Below are positions 51,993 to 60,841 of a DNA stretch of 64,000 bases, piece by piece. Source of the DNA: an uncultured Verrucomicrobia subdivision 3 bacterium (GTDB lineage: Bacteria; Verrucomicrobiota; Verrucomicrobiia; Limisphaerales; UBA11358); contig CAJAQO010000033.1 in the NCBI GenBank assembly GCA_903944085.1, forward strand, positions 1 to 64,000, in the 5' to 3' direction. The translations under genes were made by a program, and so were the position numbers. The first letter of the stretch is position 1; every line of letters begins with the position of its first letter. The notes below the pieces were generated by a model. It made no database searches, had not been told where the DNA came from, and worked only from the letters and a program-made list of their open reading frames with translations.

Positions 51993-53588
51993 TCAAGCGG
52001 TCTCGGCCACCTTGAGCGCGGACTGCTCCCGCAGTTCCACCCGCCGCGTTTTGCCGCTGATGGTCTTGGGCAGCTCGGTCACAAATTCAATCTCGCGCGG
52101 ATATTTGTAGGGCGCGGCGGTGTGTTTGCAATGCTGCTGGAGTTCATGTTTCAGCTCGTCGCTGGCGGCGGCTTCCGGGCGCAGGATGACGAAGGCTTTG
52201 ACAACTTGCCCGCGCACGGCATCGGGCTTGCCGACCACGGCGGCTTCGAGCACGGCGGGATGTTCGAGCAGCACGCTTTCCACTTCAAACGGGCCGATGC
52301 GATAGCCGGAGCTTTTGATGACGTCGTCCGTCCGCCCGATGAACCAGAAATAGCCGTCGGCGTCGCGCACGGCGCGGTCGCGCGTGAGATACCAGCCGGC
52401 CTGGAATTGCGCGGCGGTCTCCTCCGGATTGTGCCAGTATTCGCGGAACAGGCCGAGCGGTCGCACCGGCGCCACGCGCACGGCGATTTCGCCTTCGCGG
52501 CCGGCCGGCACTTCGCGCAACTCTTCGTCCAGCAGCGCGAGTTGATAACCCGGCGTGGGCTGGCCCATCGAGCCGGGCCGGACGGTGGGCTGCAACGAGC
52601 GGTAGTTGCCGATGAGTATGACGCTTTCCGTCTGGCCGTAGCCTTCGTAAAGATCGAGGCCGGTGGCGTTTTTCCAGAGCTTGAAAACTTCGGGGTTGAG
52701 CGGCTCGCCCGCCGTCACGCAATGGCGCAGTTGCGGAAACTGCCACTTGTCCAAATGCTGCCGCACCATGAGGCGCAGCGCCGTGGGCGGCACGCACCAG
52801 GTGTTGATGGGAAATTGCGCGAGCACGTCGAGCGTGTGGGCGGGATCAAACTTGCCGTGGATGTCCACCGCGAACACGCACGCGCCCATGTGCCACGGCC
52901 CGAAGAAACTTGACCACGCGGCCTTGCCCCAGCCGAGATCGGACACGTTCCAATGCACGTCGCCGGGCTGGCAGTCCAGCCACAGCTCGCCCGTCACGCG
53001 ATGCGCGAGGCCGTAGCTGGCGTGCGTGTGCAGCACCATCTTGGGTTCGCCGGTCGTGGCGCTGGTGAAATAAATAATTCCCGGCTCGTCGGCGCGCGTC
53101 GGTTCGCCGGAAAAATTCGCGGACGCGGCGGACAAAGCCGTTTTGAAATCCACCCAGCCCACGGGCGGCGGACACGTCGCCAGCCGCAGGCCGTCAAAGC
53201 CGTCCACTTTGGCGATGCCGTCGGCGTTGGTGATCACGGCGCGGATGCGCGCGGTTTCCAGCCGGTAAGCCACGTCGCGCGGCATGAGCTGCAGCGTGGC
53301 GGGAATCGGCACCGCGCCGAGGCGCGTCAGGCCGAGCATCGTCACCCACCATTGCCAGACGCGCGGCAGCATGACGAGCACGCGGTCGCCCCGGCGCACG
53401 CCGTGCGCGCGAAAGACATTCGCCGCCTGCGCGCTCAACCGGGAAAGCTCCTGGAAGGTGAATTTCTGCTCCGCGCCGGTCACGCCATCCACGCACCAAA
53501 GCGCAATGCGGTCGGGCCGGGAACGGGTCCAGCCATCAAAGATGTCCGTGGTGAAATTGAAAAACTCAGGCGCAGCGACGGCGTTCAT
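51993..53588 (-). CDS. Acyl-CoA synthetase, medium-chain/acetyl type (AMP-forming)
   Basis: A 531-aa ANL-family ligase that activates a carboxylic acid with ATP and CoA. The P-loop IYFTSATTGEPKMVLHTH is near residue 165, followed by GYGQTESV, the adenylate motif WYLTRDRAVRDADGYFWFIGRTDDVIKSSGYRIGP, and the C-terminal lysine region LPKTISGKTRRVELREQ. The pattern matches the medium-chain acyl-CoA synthetase (ACSM-like) group. The substrate chain cannot be read. Start ATG 53588 is used. It converges with the sigma factor gene and diverges from the region of gene remnants upstream. Confidence 0.9.
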   Translation of the reverse strand: MNAVAAPEFFNFTTDIFDGWTRSRPDRIALWCVDGVTGAEQKFTFQELSRLSAQAANVFRAHGVRRGDRVLVMLPRVWQWWVTMLGLTRLGAVPIPATLQLMPRDVAYRLETARIRAVITNADGIAKVDGFDGLRLATCPPPVGWVDFKTALSAASANFSGEPTRADEPGIIYFTSATTGEPKMVLHTHASYGLAHRVTGELWLDCQPGDVHWNVSDLGWGKAAWSSFFGPWHMGACVFAVDIHGKFDPAHTLDVLAQFPINTWCVPPTALRLMVRQHLDKWQFPQLRHCVTAGEPLNPEVFKLWKNATGLDLYEGYGQTESVILIGNYRSLQPTVRPGSMGQPTPGYQLALLDEELREVPAGREGEIAVRVAPVRPLGLFREYWHNPEETAAQFQAGWYLTRDRAVRDADGYFWFIGRTDDVIKSSGYRIGPFEVESVLLEHPAVLEAAVVGKPDAVRGQVVKAFVILRPEAAASDELKHELQQHCKHTAAPYKYPREIEFVTELPKTISGKTRRVELREQSALKVAETA

Positions 53589-53687
53589 TGCGCCACAGGA
53601 TAGCAACCCCCATAAGCTTGCTCAATCTTTTGCCGCGCCGTTTTTGGGAGAAATACTTTGTCGGAATTGCGCCCGCGTGGTTGTTTC

Positions 53688-53765
53688 ATGGTTGAGCCGC
53701 GCAAAAACTCCGACCGCCAACTGCTCCGCGCCGACGCCGAACGCGGCGACGAGGCGGCGGTCATC
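53688..53765 (+). pseudogene. Possible truncated ECF sigma factor start
   Basis: A 26-codon open stretch, MVEPRKNSDRQLLRADAERG with DEAAVI, resembles the first helix of ECF sigma factors (SDxxLLRxYAxxGDExAFxELV). The similarity stops where a hairpin-bearing repeat begins. Chance similarity is possible because it is so short. The surrounding gap 53589-53976 contains only this fragment and the repeat. Confidence 0.25.
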
Positions 53766-53779
53766 CGGCCTGCGGCCAC

Positions 53780-53885
53780 CTTCTCCCGTTCCCGCGGGCG
53801 AAGGATTTTATTTTGTGGGGCGTTTTCCCAGGGCGGCGCTTGGCTTGCCCTGGGCTATTATCCCTCGCCCTTTCAGGGCTTCGGT
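53780..53885. repeat. Hairpin repeat of PVC type (CCCAGGGC...GCCCTGGG)
   Basis: Two hairpins in succession: CCCAGGGC at 53827-53834 with GCCCTGGG at 53847-53854, then GCCCT/AGGGC at 53867-53879, in the setting CCCTGGGCTATTATCCCTCG. From memory this CCCTGGGCTAT...CGCCCTTTCAGGGCTT pattern is a common dispersed element in Planctomycetota and Verrucomicrobiota genomes. Only one copy is in this window. Confidence 0.55.
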
Positions 53886-53976
53886 TTGGCTTCGCGTCAA
53901 TTCGCACAATGCAGGTCAAAAAAATCCACTGGACGAAAACCGGCGGAGGTGACATGCTCGCACTCATCTTCGGGCT

Positions 53977-54342
53977 ATGTCGGCGAGAAAGTTCCATCCG
54001 CTCCCGCGCAGCATCCGCGAACCGGCCAGTCTCGCGCTGGGCGGCATCATTCGCGAATGGCGCGAGCGGCGCGGCTGGTCGCTCTCCCAACTGGCGGCGC
54101 GGTCGCGGCTTTCCCGACAGATGTTGAGCTTCATCGAAACGCACCGGCGCATCCCCTCGACGGACCTGCTGGGGCGCATCGGCCGGGCGCTGGGAATTCC
54201 GGGCAGCGACCTGCTCCGGCGGGCGGAACGGCGGGCGGCGCGGTGGCCGGCGCGCTGCCGGCAGTGCAACTATTGTTGCGTGGCGCGGGGCCGGTTGGTT
54301 TGGTGGAATGCGCTCCGTGGCTGCCTGCGTCCGGCGCAATGA
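53977..54342 (+). CDS. XRE-family helix-turn-helix protein with cysteine-rich tail
   Basis: A 121-aa protein. Residues about 22-80 are an XRE/Cro-type helix-turn-helix: LGGIIREWRERRGWSLSQLAARSRLSRQMLSFIETHRRIPSTDLLGRIGRALG. The C-terminal tail has CRQCNYCC, a cysteine cluster that could bind zinc or iron, followed by a Trp-rich stretch. The tail is uncommon for this family. ATG 53977 is used. The next gene follows after 44 bp, and part of that gap is the A-rich leader of the next gene. Confidence 0.75.
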   Translation: MSARKFHPLPRSIREPASLALGGIIREWRERRGWSLSQLAARSRLSRQMLSFIETHRRIPSTDLLGRIGRALGIPGSDLLRRAERRAARWPARCRQCNYCCVARGRLVWWNALRGCLRPAQ

Positions 54343-54369
54343 TGCGGCGGGCTTCGGGCGGCCCGCACT

Positions 54370-54389
54370 CCAACCAAATAAAAATTATG
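54370..54389 (+). promoter_or_regulatory. A-rich leader motif before the 166-aa gene
   Basis: CCAACCAAATAAAAATTATG, ending in the start codon; one base differs from the leader at 18461-18480. Both copies are preceded by CCGCACTC. It stands in place of a Shine-Dalgarno sequence. Confidence 0.5.
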
Positions 54390-54887
54390 GCAAACGATAA
54401 TCAAGTCTCCGGCGTCATCACCGACCAAAACATCACGGACATCCTCGGCCATCTCACGGCCATCCAGACGCTGCTGCCGTTTCTCATCAGCCGCGAGCCG
54501 GGTGACAACAATGTGATGCTCGGCGACAAGTCGGTGGGGTTCGATGAAAAATGCGCCGGCTACATGGCCAGCAATCCGGAGTTCATTCCCGGTTATGTCA
54601 AACCCGCCGACGTGCTCAATCACCGGGCATTGCGCGACCAGTTCAAGCAGTTTTTGCCGCAGCTCCAACTGCTCGCCGCCAAGGCCCAGGACACCTACGA
54701 CGTGGTGGGCAATGAGTTGATGATGGCCGACCTGGCGTATTACGGCAGCACCGGCGACGCCGCCAAACGAGGCCGGCCCAACGCCAATGACATCCATAAT
54801 GACCTCGCCGCCCGCTATCCCGGCCGCAACAGCAGCAGCCAGCCGGCATCGAATGCGCAATCCACTGCCAAAAAGGTGGTTGCGTAG
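54387..54887 (+). CDS. Conserved hypothetical helical protein
   Basis: A 166-aa helical protein without signal peptide. Features are LTAIQTLLPFLISREP, MLGDKSVGFDEKCAGYM, a NPEFIPGYVKPADVL segment, a long helix pair (LRDQFKQFLPQLQLLAAKAQDTYDVVGNELMMADLAYYGS), then a flexible Asn/Ser-rich tail (GRNSSSQPASNAQ). From memory this resembles a family of unknown role in Bacteroidota, Cyanobacteria and PVC (phrase MGDKTxAFVxxxLxxxxxNPxxVPxxLD). The stop codon TAG lies on the first base of the 21-bp repeat array. The long open frame extending upstream to 53658 overlaps the XRE gene and is not used. Confidence 0.65.
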   Translation: MANDNQVSGVITDQNITDILGHLTAIQTLLPFLISREPGDNNVMLGDKSVGFDEKCAGYMASNPEFIPGYVKPADVLNHRALRDQFKQFLPQLQLLAAKAQDTYDVVGNELMMADLAYYGSTGDAAKRGRPNANDIHNDLAARYPGRNSSSQPASNAQSTAKKVVA

Positions 54888-55179
54888 GGAAACGAAGAGC
54901 TATAGGAGGGAAACGCAGCCCTCGCGGAGGGGAAATTATCCCTCGGCGAGGGCTGTTTTGGCGTCTGAAAGGGCGAGGGAGTCGTTCAAGAGGGATTGCG
55001 AGGCGGTCGGGAGGGATACTTACCCCTCGACGAGGCCTGCCGAGGCCTCGGGCCGGGCAATGGCGGTGGTTCAAAGGCCAAGGTTTCCCTTGCCAATGCC
55101 TCGCGACCCCGCGCGACCCTCGACGTTTCCCTCGCGAAGCAAGTCGTTGGCCGATTAAGGCAGGTCGTTGCCCCGGTAA
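54886..55179. repeat. Degenerate 21-bp tandem array A, 14 units
   Basis: From 54886 to 55179 the sequence divides into fourteen consecutive 21-base units without a gap. The first eight open with AGG (most AGGG), such as AGGGAAACGCAGCCCTCGCGG, AGGGGAAATTATCCCTCGGCG and AGGGATACTTACCCCTCGACG. Units 10-12 look inverted: CCCTCGACGTTTCCCTCGCGA read backwards contains AGGGAAACGTCGAGGG. In one frame the translation gives clear heptads (RRETKSY, RRETQPS, RRGNYPS), but no real gene occupies it. It begins at the stop codon of the 166-aa gene and ends 11 bp before the 82-bp palindrome. Confidence 0.8.
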
Positions 55180-55190
55180 TGCTCTTGATT

Positions 55191-55272
55191 TGGAGTGCGC
55201 GGGCGTGACCGCGCTTTGGAACTGGGAAATATGTCTCCCAATCGGAAAGCGGCGACGTGTCGCCGCAGTCCA
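55191..55272 (+). repeat. 82-bp triple-hairpin palindrome, copy 1
   Basis: An 82-bp element with outer arms TGGAGTGCG and CGCAGTCCA and three inner inverted repeats: GCGCGGGCG/GACCGCGC, ACTGGGAAA/GTCTCCCA and GCGGCGAC/GTCGCCGC. The reverse complement of 61946-62027 aligns with it over the whole 82 bp with few changes and no gap. It sits 20 bp from the purD stop in a convergent gap and may act as terminator. The remainder of the 54888-55292 gap is array A. Confidence 0.85.
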
Positions 55273-55292
55273 TAGCTTCTCCAACCCGGCGG

Positions 55293-56582
55293 CTACAGCG
55301 CCTTGGCTGCGATGTCGTGGCGGAAGTGCGCGCCGTCGAAATGGATTTTCTCCACGGCGGCATAGGCGGCGGCTCGCGCGGCTGGCAAATCCTTGCCCAG
55401 CGCGGTCACGCCGAGCACGCGGCCGCCATTCGTCACGATTTGACCATCCTTCAAGGCGGTGCCGGCGTGGAAAACTTTGGTGTGCGGCAGCGCGTTGGCG
55501 GCGTCGAGGCCGGTGATGACTTTGCCTTTCGGATAATTTCCCGGATAACCGCCGCTGGCCATCACCACGCACACGCTGGCGAACGGACTCCATTTCAGTG
55601 CCAGCGAACCGAGCGAGCCGCACACGCTGGCGGCGAGCAGTTCGAGCAAATCGTTTTCCAAACGCGTGAGATAAACCTGCGTCTCCGGGTCGCCGAAGCG
55701 GGCGTTGAATTCCAGAATCTTCGGACCGTTCTTCGTGAGCATCACGCCGGGATACAGCAGGCCGCGATAATCAATCCCCTCCGCCACGCAGCCGCGCATG
55801 AAAGGATCGAGCACTTTTTTGGCGACGTCGGCGAGTTGCGCGTCGTTCAAAAACGGCGTCGGCGAAAACGTGCCCATGCCGCCGGTGTTCAGGCCGAGGT
55901 CGCCGTCGAGCGCACGCTTGTGATCCTGTGACGTGGGGAAAATCTTCGCGGCCTTGCCGTCGCAGAGCGCGTGCAGGGAAACCTCGATGCCTTCGAGAAA
56001 TTCCTGAATCACCACGTTCGCGCCCGCCGCGCCGAAGGCTTTGCTCACCATGATTTCGTCCACGGCCTTTTCCGCCTCGGCCTGGTTCGCGCAAATCAAC
56101 ACGCCTTTGCCGAGCGCGAGGCCGTCGGCTTTCACCACGCATTTGCCGCCGAGCGTGGCACAAAAGGCCTTGGCCGGCCCGGCCTCTGAAAAAGTGCCAG
56201 CCCTCGCGGTTGGGATGCCGTATTTCTCCATGAACTTTTGGGAGAAAACTTTCGAGGACTCGAACTGCGCGGCCTTCCGGTTCACGCCCCAGATGCGCAG
56301 GCCGTGCTGCTGAAACAAATCCACAATGCCGAGCGCGAGCGGATTGTCCGGTCCGACGACGGTGAGATCAATTTTCTTTTCCTGCGCGAAGGCGAGCAGC
56401 TTGGGCAAATCCTCCGCGCCGAGGTTGACGCATTCGACGAGTTTCTCCGTGTGCTTCGTTCGCTCCTGCGCGATGCCCGCGTTGCCGGGCGCGCACCACA
56501 TTTGCGTGGCGTGCGGCGATTGCGCGAGTTTCCAGACGAGGGCGTGCTCGCGTCCGCCGGAGCCGATGACAAAAATTTTCAT
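55293..56582 (-). CDS. purD: Phosphoribosylamine-glycine ligase
   Basis: A 429-aa ATP-grasp enzyme making GAR from phosphoribosylamine, glycine and ATP, the second step of purine synthesis. Motifs: KIFVIGSGGREHALVWKLAQS, GPDNPLALGIVD, the ATP-grasp centre VKADGLALGKGVLI, LEGIEVSLHALCDG, NTGGMGTFSPTPFL, and LEFNARFGDPETQVYL. Length is standard. A 9-bp CGCGGATTG repeat lies upstream. purM, coding for a later step, lies 3 kb further right on the same strand but is separated by the fucosidase and lipoprotein genes. Confidence 0.95.
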   Translation of the reverse strand: MKIFVIGSGGREHALVWKLAQSPHATQMWCAPGNAGIAQERTKHTEKLVECVNLGAEDLPKLLAFAQEKKIDLTVVGPDNPLALGIVDLFQQHGLRIWGVNRKAAQFESSKVFSQKFMEKYGIPTARAGTFSEAGPAKAFCATLGGKCVVKADGLALGKGVLICANQAEAEKAVDEIMVSKAFGAAGANVVIQEFLEGIEVSLHALCDGKAAKIFPTSQDHKRALDGDLGLNTGGMGTFSPTPFLNDAQLADVAKKVLDPFMRGCVAEGIDYRGLLYPGVMLTKNGPKILEFNARFGDPETQVYLTRLENDLLELLAASVCGSLGSLALKWSPFASVCVVMASGGYPGNYPKGKVITGLDAANALPHTKVFHAGTALKDGQIVTNGGRVLGVTALGKDLPAARAAAYAAVEKIHFDGAHFRHDIAAKAL

Positions 56583-56592
56583 GAAATGCGCC

Positions 56593-56619
56593 CGCAGATT
56601 ACGCGGATTGCGCGGATTG
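56593..56619. repeat. Short 9-bp tandem repeat upstream of purD
   Basis: CGCAGATTA, CGCGGATTG, CGCGGATTG follow one another between purD and the fucosidase stop. This is a common dispersed CAGATTACGCAGATT-type element, here in three units. Confidence 0.55.
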
Positions 56620-56630
56620 AAAATTAAAAT

Positions 56631-58859
56631 TTACTCAAGTTGCGGGCCGAAGGATTTCTTTGCTCCACGTTTCAAATCGATTTCCACCACCTTGCCGCCG
56701 TAGCGCACCGGGCATTTTCCTTCGCCGCTGACATTTTTGACCATGGCGGAAACGAGCTTTCCACCGCGCCATTCGAGGCCGACTTCGTAGCCGCCCCGCG
56801 CGCGCAGGCCGGAAACTTTTCCCGCCGGCCATTCGCTGGGCAGGGCGGGCAGCAGCTCGATTTCGCCGGCCTGCGATTGCACGAGCATTTCGGCAATGCC
56901 GGCAGTCACGCCGAAGTTGCCGTCAATCTGCATCGGCGGATGCAGGCCGAAAAGATTCGGGCAGGTGTTCCGCGCGGAAAAAAGCTGCTGCAACATTTTG
57001 TGCGCATTCTCGGCGTCGCGCAGCCGGGCGTAAAGCGAGGTGCGCCAGGCGAACGACCATTCGCGCACGTCGCTGTCGTTGGCAATGCCGCGGGCGTCGA
57101 GCGAAATTTTCGCGGCGCGCGCCAGTTCCGGCGTCTGGCTCGCGCTGATCTGCGTGCCGGGATAAACGGCGAACAAATGCGACGTGTGGCGATGATGATC
57201 GTTCGGATCGTCGCGGTCGGTCATCCATTCCTGAAGCTGTCCCCACTTGCCGATTTTTGGCGTCACCAGCTTGTCACGCAGCATGGCGATTTTGTCGCGA
57301 TAATTTTTGTCCGCGCCGAGCAGGTCGGCGGCCGACACAAAATTGTTGAACAAGTCCCAGACGATTTCCTGGTTGTAACTCACGCCGTCCTCGTCCGGGC
57401 CGTGCTCGGGCGACCAGCCGTTAGGCACAACCAAACGACCGTCCGGCAGCGCTTTCAAGTGATCTTCCCAAAACTCGCAAGTCTCGCGCATGATCGGATA
57501 GGCGACGGTGCGTAGATAGTTGTTGTCACGACCGAACGCATAATGTTCCCACAGGTGCTGGCAATACCACGCGTTCGCCGTCTTGTCCCATTTCCAACCC
57601 ATGCCGCCGGTGATGTTGTGCGACGTGCGGATGGCGAAGCCGCGCTGGGTGAAATTGCCGTCGGCCGTTTTGAACTCCACTGCTTTGGCCGTCGCCGCGC
57701 GCCACGCGGGAATCTGGCAGGCCAGCAAATCAAACAGCGGCGTGTGGCACTCGCCCAGGTTCGCGACCTCGACCGGCCAGTAATTCATCTGGATATTTAT
57801 GTTCGCGTGATAGTCGCTGTGCCACGGCGGCGAATTGTTGTCGTTCCACAAGCCCTGCAAATTTGCCGGCAGGCCGCCGGGGCGCGAACATGAAATCAGC
57901 AAATAGCGCCCGTATTGAAACAGCAGCGCTTCGAGGCCGGGGTCAACGGTCTTAAACGCTTCGAGTTTGCGCTTGTCTGTGGGCTGCGACGTTTGCGCAT
58001 TGCTTGAGTCACCCAGCCGGAGGTTCACGCGATGGAATAACGCCTGATAATCCGCGAGGTGTTCCGACTTCAATTCAGCAAAAGTTTTCTTCGCCGCCAG
58101 ATTGATTTGTTTCGTCACGCGCGCGTGCGGGTCTTCGCCGTGATAATGCTTGGCGTAATCAAAAACGTAATCCGTGCCCGCCGCGATCAGCAGCGTGAGG
58201 CGGTCGCAGTCTTTGAACTCAATTTGCGCGCCGTTAGGCTGGCCGGCGACTCCGGGAATCAATTTTACTTCGCCGCCCTGATGCTGCACCCGCAGTTGCC
58301 ACTCGAATTTCATGCCGTTGTCCAGCGTGCCGGACGCGGTGATGCGGTTGTCATCCACGACGATTTTGGCGGCGTGCGCGTCCGCCAGTTCAAGGCTACC
58401 GGTGTAGGCGGCTTTTTTGTTGGCCGTGAAATTGGCCACCAGCACTTCCGCCGGATGGCTGCAAAAAAATTCGCGGCGAAAGCCCGTGCCGTCCGCCGTG
58501 TAGCTCACTGCCGAAATCGCCTCGGCCAGATTGAGGTCGCGGCGATAATTGGCGACATTCGTCTGGCCGGGCAGATTCACAAACACGTTGCCGAGCACCT
58601 GATACGCGCCCATCGAATCGTAATTCCCGGACGGATTTTCGCCGCCGGTCCACAGGCTGCTTTCATTCACGCTGATGCGCTCGCGCTCCGGTTGGCCGAA
58701 AATCAGCGCGCCCAGCCGGCCGTTGCCGAGGGGCAGCGCCTCGTTCATCGGCTGGCTGTTGGCGGCTGGTTGCTGATACCAAAGCGTCAAATCAGCGGCG
58801 GACAAATTGGCGGCCCACGCCAGCACGCCAAAGGCCAATACGGCAATTTTATTTTTCAT
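56631..58859 (-). CDS. Exported GH95 alpha-L-fucosidase-type glycoside hydrolase
   Basis: A 742-aa exported enzyme. A signal peptide ([17 protein letters not shown]) precedes the beta-domain ([39 protein letters not shown]). The alpha/alpha-barrel carries the family's key sites: [18 protein letters not shown] near residue 350 with the two asparagines used for catalysis, NGWSPEHGP with the acid Glu near 483, and a [17 protein letters not shown] segment near 641 that holds the partner Asp. GH95 enzymes invert alpha-1,2-fucose linkages, though some act on L-galactose. With the LamG proteins it suggests polysaccharide use. It stands alone without a sulfatase or other glycosidase in the window. 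Confidence 0.9.
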   Translation of the reverse strand: MKNKIAVLAFGVLAWAANLSAADLTLWYQQPAANSQPMNEALPLGNGRLGALIFGQPERERISVNESSLWTGGENPSGNYDSMGAYQVLGNVFVNLPGQTNVANYRRDLNLAEAISAVSYTADGTGFRREFFCSHPAEVLVANFTANKKAAYTGSLELADAHAAKIVVDDNRITASGTLDNGMKFEWQLRVQHQGGEVKLIPGVAGQPNGAQIEFKDCDRLTLLIAAGTDYVFDYAKHYHGEDPHARVTKQINLAAKKTFAELKSEHLADYQALFHRVNLRLGDSSNAQTSQPTDKRKLEAFKTVDPGLEALLFQYGRYLLISCSRPGGLPANLQGLWNDNNSPPWHSDYHANINIQMNYWPVEVANLGECHTPLFDLLACQIPAWRAATAKAVEFKTADGNFTQRGFAIRTSHNITGGMGWKWDKTANAWYCQHLWEHYAFGRDNNYLRTVAYPIMRETCEFWEDHLKALPDGRLVVPNGWSPEHGPDEDGVSYNQEIVWDLFNNFVSAADLLGADKNYRDKIAMLRDKLVTPKIGKWGQLQEWMTDRDDPNDHHRHTSHLFAVYPGTQISASQTPELARAAKISLDARGIANDSDVREWSFAWRTSLYARLRDAENAHKMLQQLFSARNTCPNLFGLHPPMQIDGNFGVTAGIAEMLVQSQAGEIELLPALPSEWPAGKVSGLRARGGYEVGLEWRGGKLVSAMVKNVSGEGKCPVRYGGKVVEIDLKRGAKKSFGPQLE

Positions 58860-58975
58860 GCGGATGGGAAATGGGAACAGATTAAGATTCCAAATTCAAC
58901 TGTGAACGAATAACGATTTCAACCGGCTCAAGTTTCATCAAGCCATCCTTGCCGCCAAAATCTGGGCGGACTTTT

Positions 58976-59698
58976 CTAGTCGGCCAACCGCCCGGTGGCA
59001 CCGAACAGGTTGAGCACCGATTTTGAATCCAACTTTGAAACCTCAATTTGCTGCAACACCTTGTAGGCATCCGGCCGGAGATCGAACCCGTGAATGTAGT
59101 GATGGACTGATTCGGTCATCAAACCTTTCCGATTGACCTTGCCAAAATCTGCCGCCAGCACAAACCAGTCTTTGTCGGCGGCCTTGGGCAGAAAATAAAA
59201 ATCCGGCACGAGCGTGGCTCGTTGCTCGGTTGATCCGTCGGCATATTGCAGTTTGACTGAAACCGGCGTCGGCCCCGCCGCGCTGATGAAGAAGAGCTGC
59301 AATTGGCGGTAATGACCGAGCGGGACGGAAAATGAATAAGTTTCCGAGCGGTCCGGCGAGCGATGCACTTGCGGCCCGCTGCCAGCGAGCGCATAAGGCA
59401 GTTGCACGTCGGGATGTTGCTCGTTGGCGGCAAAAAAGCCGGAGTCGGGCAAAGTATTTAGCTGTCCAGCGTGGGAAATTTTCGCCGCCGATTGGGTGAT
59501 CAACACCGAGGAATCGCCGCGGTCCAGGCTGTAGTCGGCCATTTGCAGTTGGCCCGCCGTTTCGGTGATGACGACGCGCGCATCCAGCAGTTTGCCCAGA
59601 TCAACCTGAACGGTTGACGACTCGCCGTGATGAGAAGTTGCGCAACCGACCGCCGATAAAATAAAAACGCACGCCGCCGCGAGTAGGATGGTTTTCAT
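58976..59698 (-). CDS. Lipoprotein with beta-rich domain
   Basis: A 240-aa lipoprotein: the signal ends in the lipobox LSAVGC (Cys19). The mature part has ATSHHGESSTVQVDLGKLLDARVV, a strand-rich centre with YSFSVPLGHYRQLQLFFISAAGPTPVSVKLQYADG, a strand phrase DWFVLAADFGKVNRKGLM, and an HHYIHGFDL segment. The order resembles beta-sandwich carbohydrate-binding modules that follow glycosidases, but no exact family can be named. It lies 116 bp upstream of the GH95 gene on the same strand, and both may be used in saccharide capture. Confidence 0.6.
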   Translation of the reverse strand: MKTILLAAACVFILSAVGCATSHHGESSTVQVDLGKLLDARVVITETAGQLQMADYSLDRGDSSVLITQSAAKISHAGQLNTLPDSGFFAANEQHPDVQLPYALAGSGPQVHRSPDRSETYSFSVPLGHYRQLQLFFISAAGPTPVSVKLQYADGSTEQRATLVPDFYFLPKAADKDWFVLAADFGKVNRKGLMTESVHHYIHGFDLRPDAYKVLQQIEVSKLDSKSVLNLFGATGRLAD

Positions 59699-59716
59699 AA
59701 AATTTCCACGGCGATA

Positions 59717-60787
59717 TTATTCCACGCGCGCTTCGCCTTGGCCTTTGACGACTTCGCCGATGATCCAAGCTTTGTGCTTCTGCGCGTTGATGAATTTCAA
59801 AATGGCGTTGGCCTTGTCGGCGGAAACAATTGAAACCATGCCGATGCCCATGTTGAAAACCTGATACAATTCCTCGTCCGGCACGCCGCTCTGCTGTTCG
59901 ATGATCTGGAAAATCGGCAGCATGTCCCACGAACCTTTTTTGATGACCACGTCGAGCGACTTGGGCAGCACGCGCGGGATGTTGTCCACGAAACCGCCGC
60001 CGGTGATGTGGGCAAACGCACGCACAGGCAGTTTTGAATTTTTAATTTTTAATTTTGAATTGAAGCGTTTCAGAAGCGCTTGCACCAGCGGGCCGTAGCT
60101 GATGTGTTCTTTCAAAAGTTCTTCACCGATGGATTTCTTCAAGCCGGGAACTTTGCTGGAAGGTTTGTAGCCGAGCTGCTCGAAGAAAATCTTCCGGCCG
60201 AGCGAATAGCCGTTCGTATGCAGGCCGCTCGATTCGATGCCGATGACCACGTCGCCGCGCTTCACGGTTTTCTGACCGTTGAGCATCCGGGATTTTTCCA
60301 CCACGCCGACGATGGTGCCGCTCACGTCGTATTCGCCCGGCTGGTAAAAGCCCGGCATCTGTGCCGTCTCGCCGCCGATGAGTGCGCAATTATTTTCCGC
60401 GCACGCGCGGGCGAAACCTTTGATGATGTCCGTGAACACATGCGGCTCCAGCTTGCCGGTGCCGAGATAATCGAGGAAGAACAACGGTTCCGCGCCGAGC
60501 ACCGCGATGTCGTTCACGCAATGGTTCACGAGGTCCGCGCCGATGGTGTCGTGCTTGTCCTGCTGGAAGGCAATCTTGAGCTTGGTGCCGACGCCGTCCA
60601 CGCTGCTGACGAGGATGGGCTCGCGATATTTTTTCACGTCCAGCGCGAACAGGCCGCCGAAGCCGCCGACCTTGCCGAGCACCTCGCGGCGATGCGTGGC
60701 GGCGAGCAACTGGGGCAGGGTGGCTTTGACTTTGTTGCCGAGATCAATGTCCACGCCGGCGGCGGCGTAAGCTTTTTGCTTCTTCAT
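59717..60787 (-). CDS. purM: Phosphoribosylformylglycinamidine cyclo-ligase
   Basis: A 356-aa AIR synthetase, catalysing ring closure to AIR in purine synthesis. Conserved pieces: AYAAAGVDIDLGNKVK, the motif GGFGGLFALDVKKYREPILVSSVDGVGTKLKIAF, NDIAVLGAEPLFFLDYLGTG, ALIGGETAQMPGFYQPGEYDVSG, SSGLHTNGYSLGRKIFF and AHITGGGFVDNIPRVLP. Length is standard. It starts ATG 60787, 55 bp from the end of the DUF5615 pseudogene that lies behind it on the same strand. Confidence 0.95.
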   Translation of the reverse strand: MKKQKAYAAAGVDIDLGNKVKATLPQLLAATHRREVLGKVGGFGGLFALDVKKYREPILVSSVDGVGTKLKIAFQQDKHDTIGADLVNHCVNDIAVLGAEPLFFLDYLGTGKLEPHVFTDIIKGFARACAENNCALIGGETAQMPGFYQPGEYDVSGTIVGVVEKSRMLNGQKTVKRGDVVIGIESSGLHTNGYSLGRKIFFEQLGYKPSSKVPGLKKSIGEELLKEHISYGPLVQALLKRFNSKLKIKNSKLPVRAFAHITGGGFVDNIPRVLPKSLDVVIKKGSWDMLPIFQIIEQQSGVPDEELYQVFNMGIGMVSIVSADKANAILKFINAQKHKAWIIGEVVKGQGEARVE

Positions 60788-60841
60788 GTGGCGGAGATTA
60801 AACCGAGAAAACGAATCGCGGGCGAGAAAATTTCTACCGCG

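Noticed and set aside
53658-54386. A long frame running into the 166-aa gene
   Set aside because: It passes through a hairpin repeat and through the XRE gene in another frame; only the part from ATG 54387 has protein-like character.
54787-55158. Coding frames through array A with heptads such as RRETKSY and RRETQPS
   Set aside because: The heptads follow from the 21-base period and appear in more than one frame and on both strands. No frame has a good start or a conserved protein, and two of them overlap the real 166-aa gene or purD gap.
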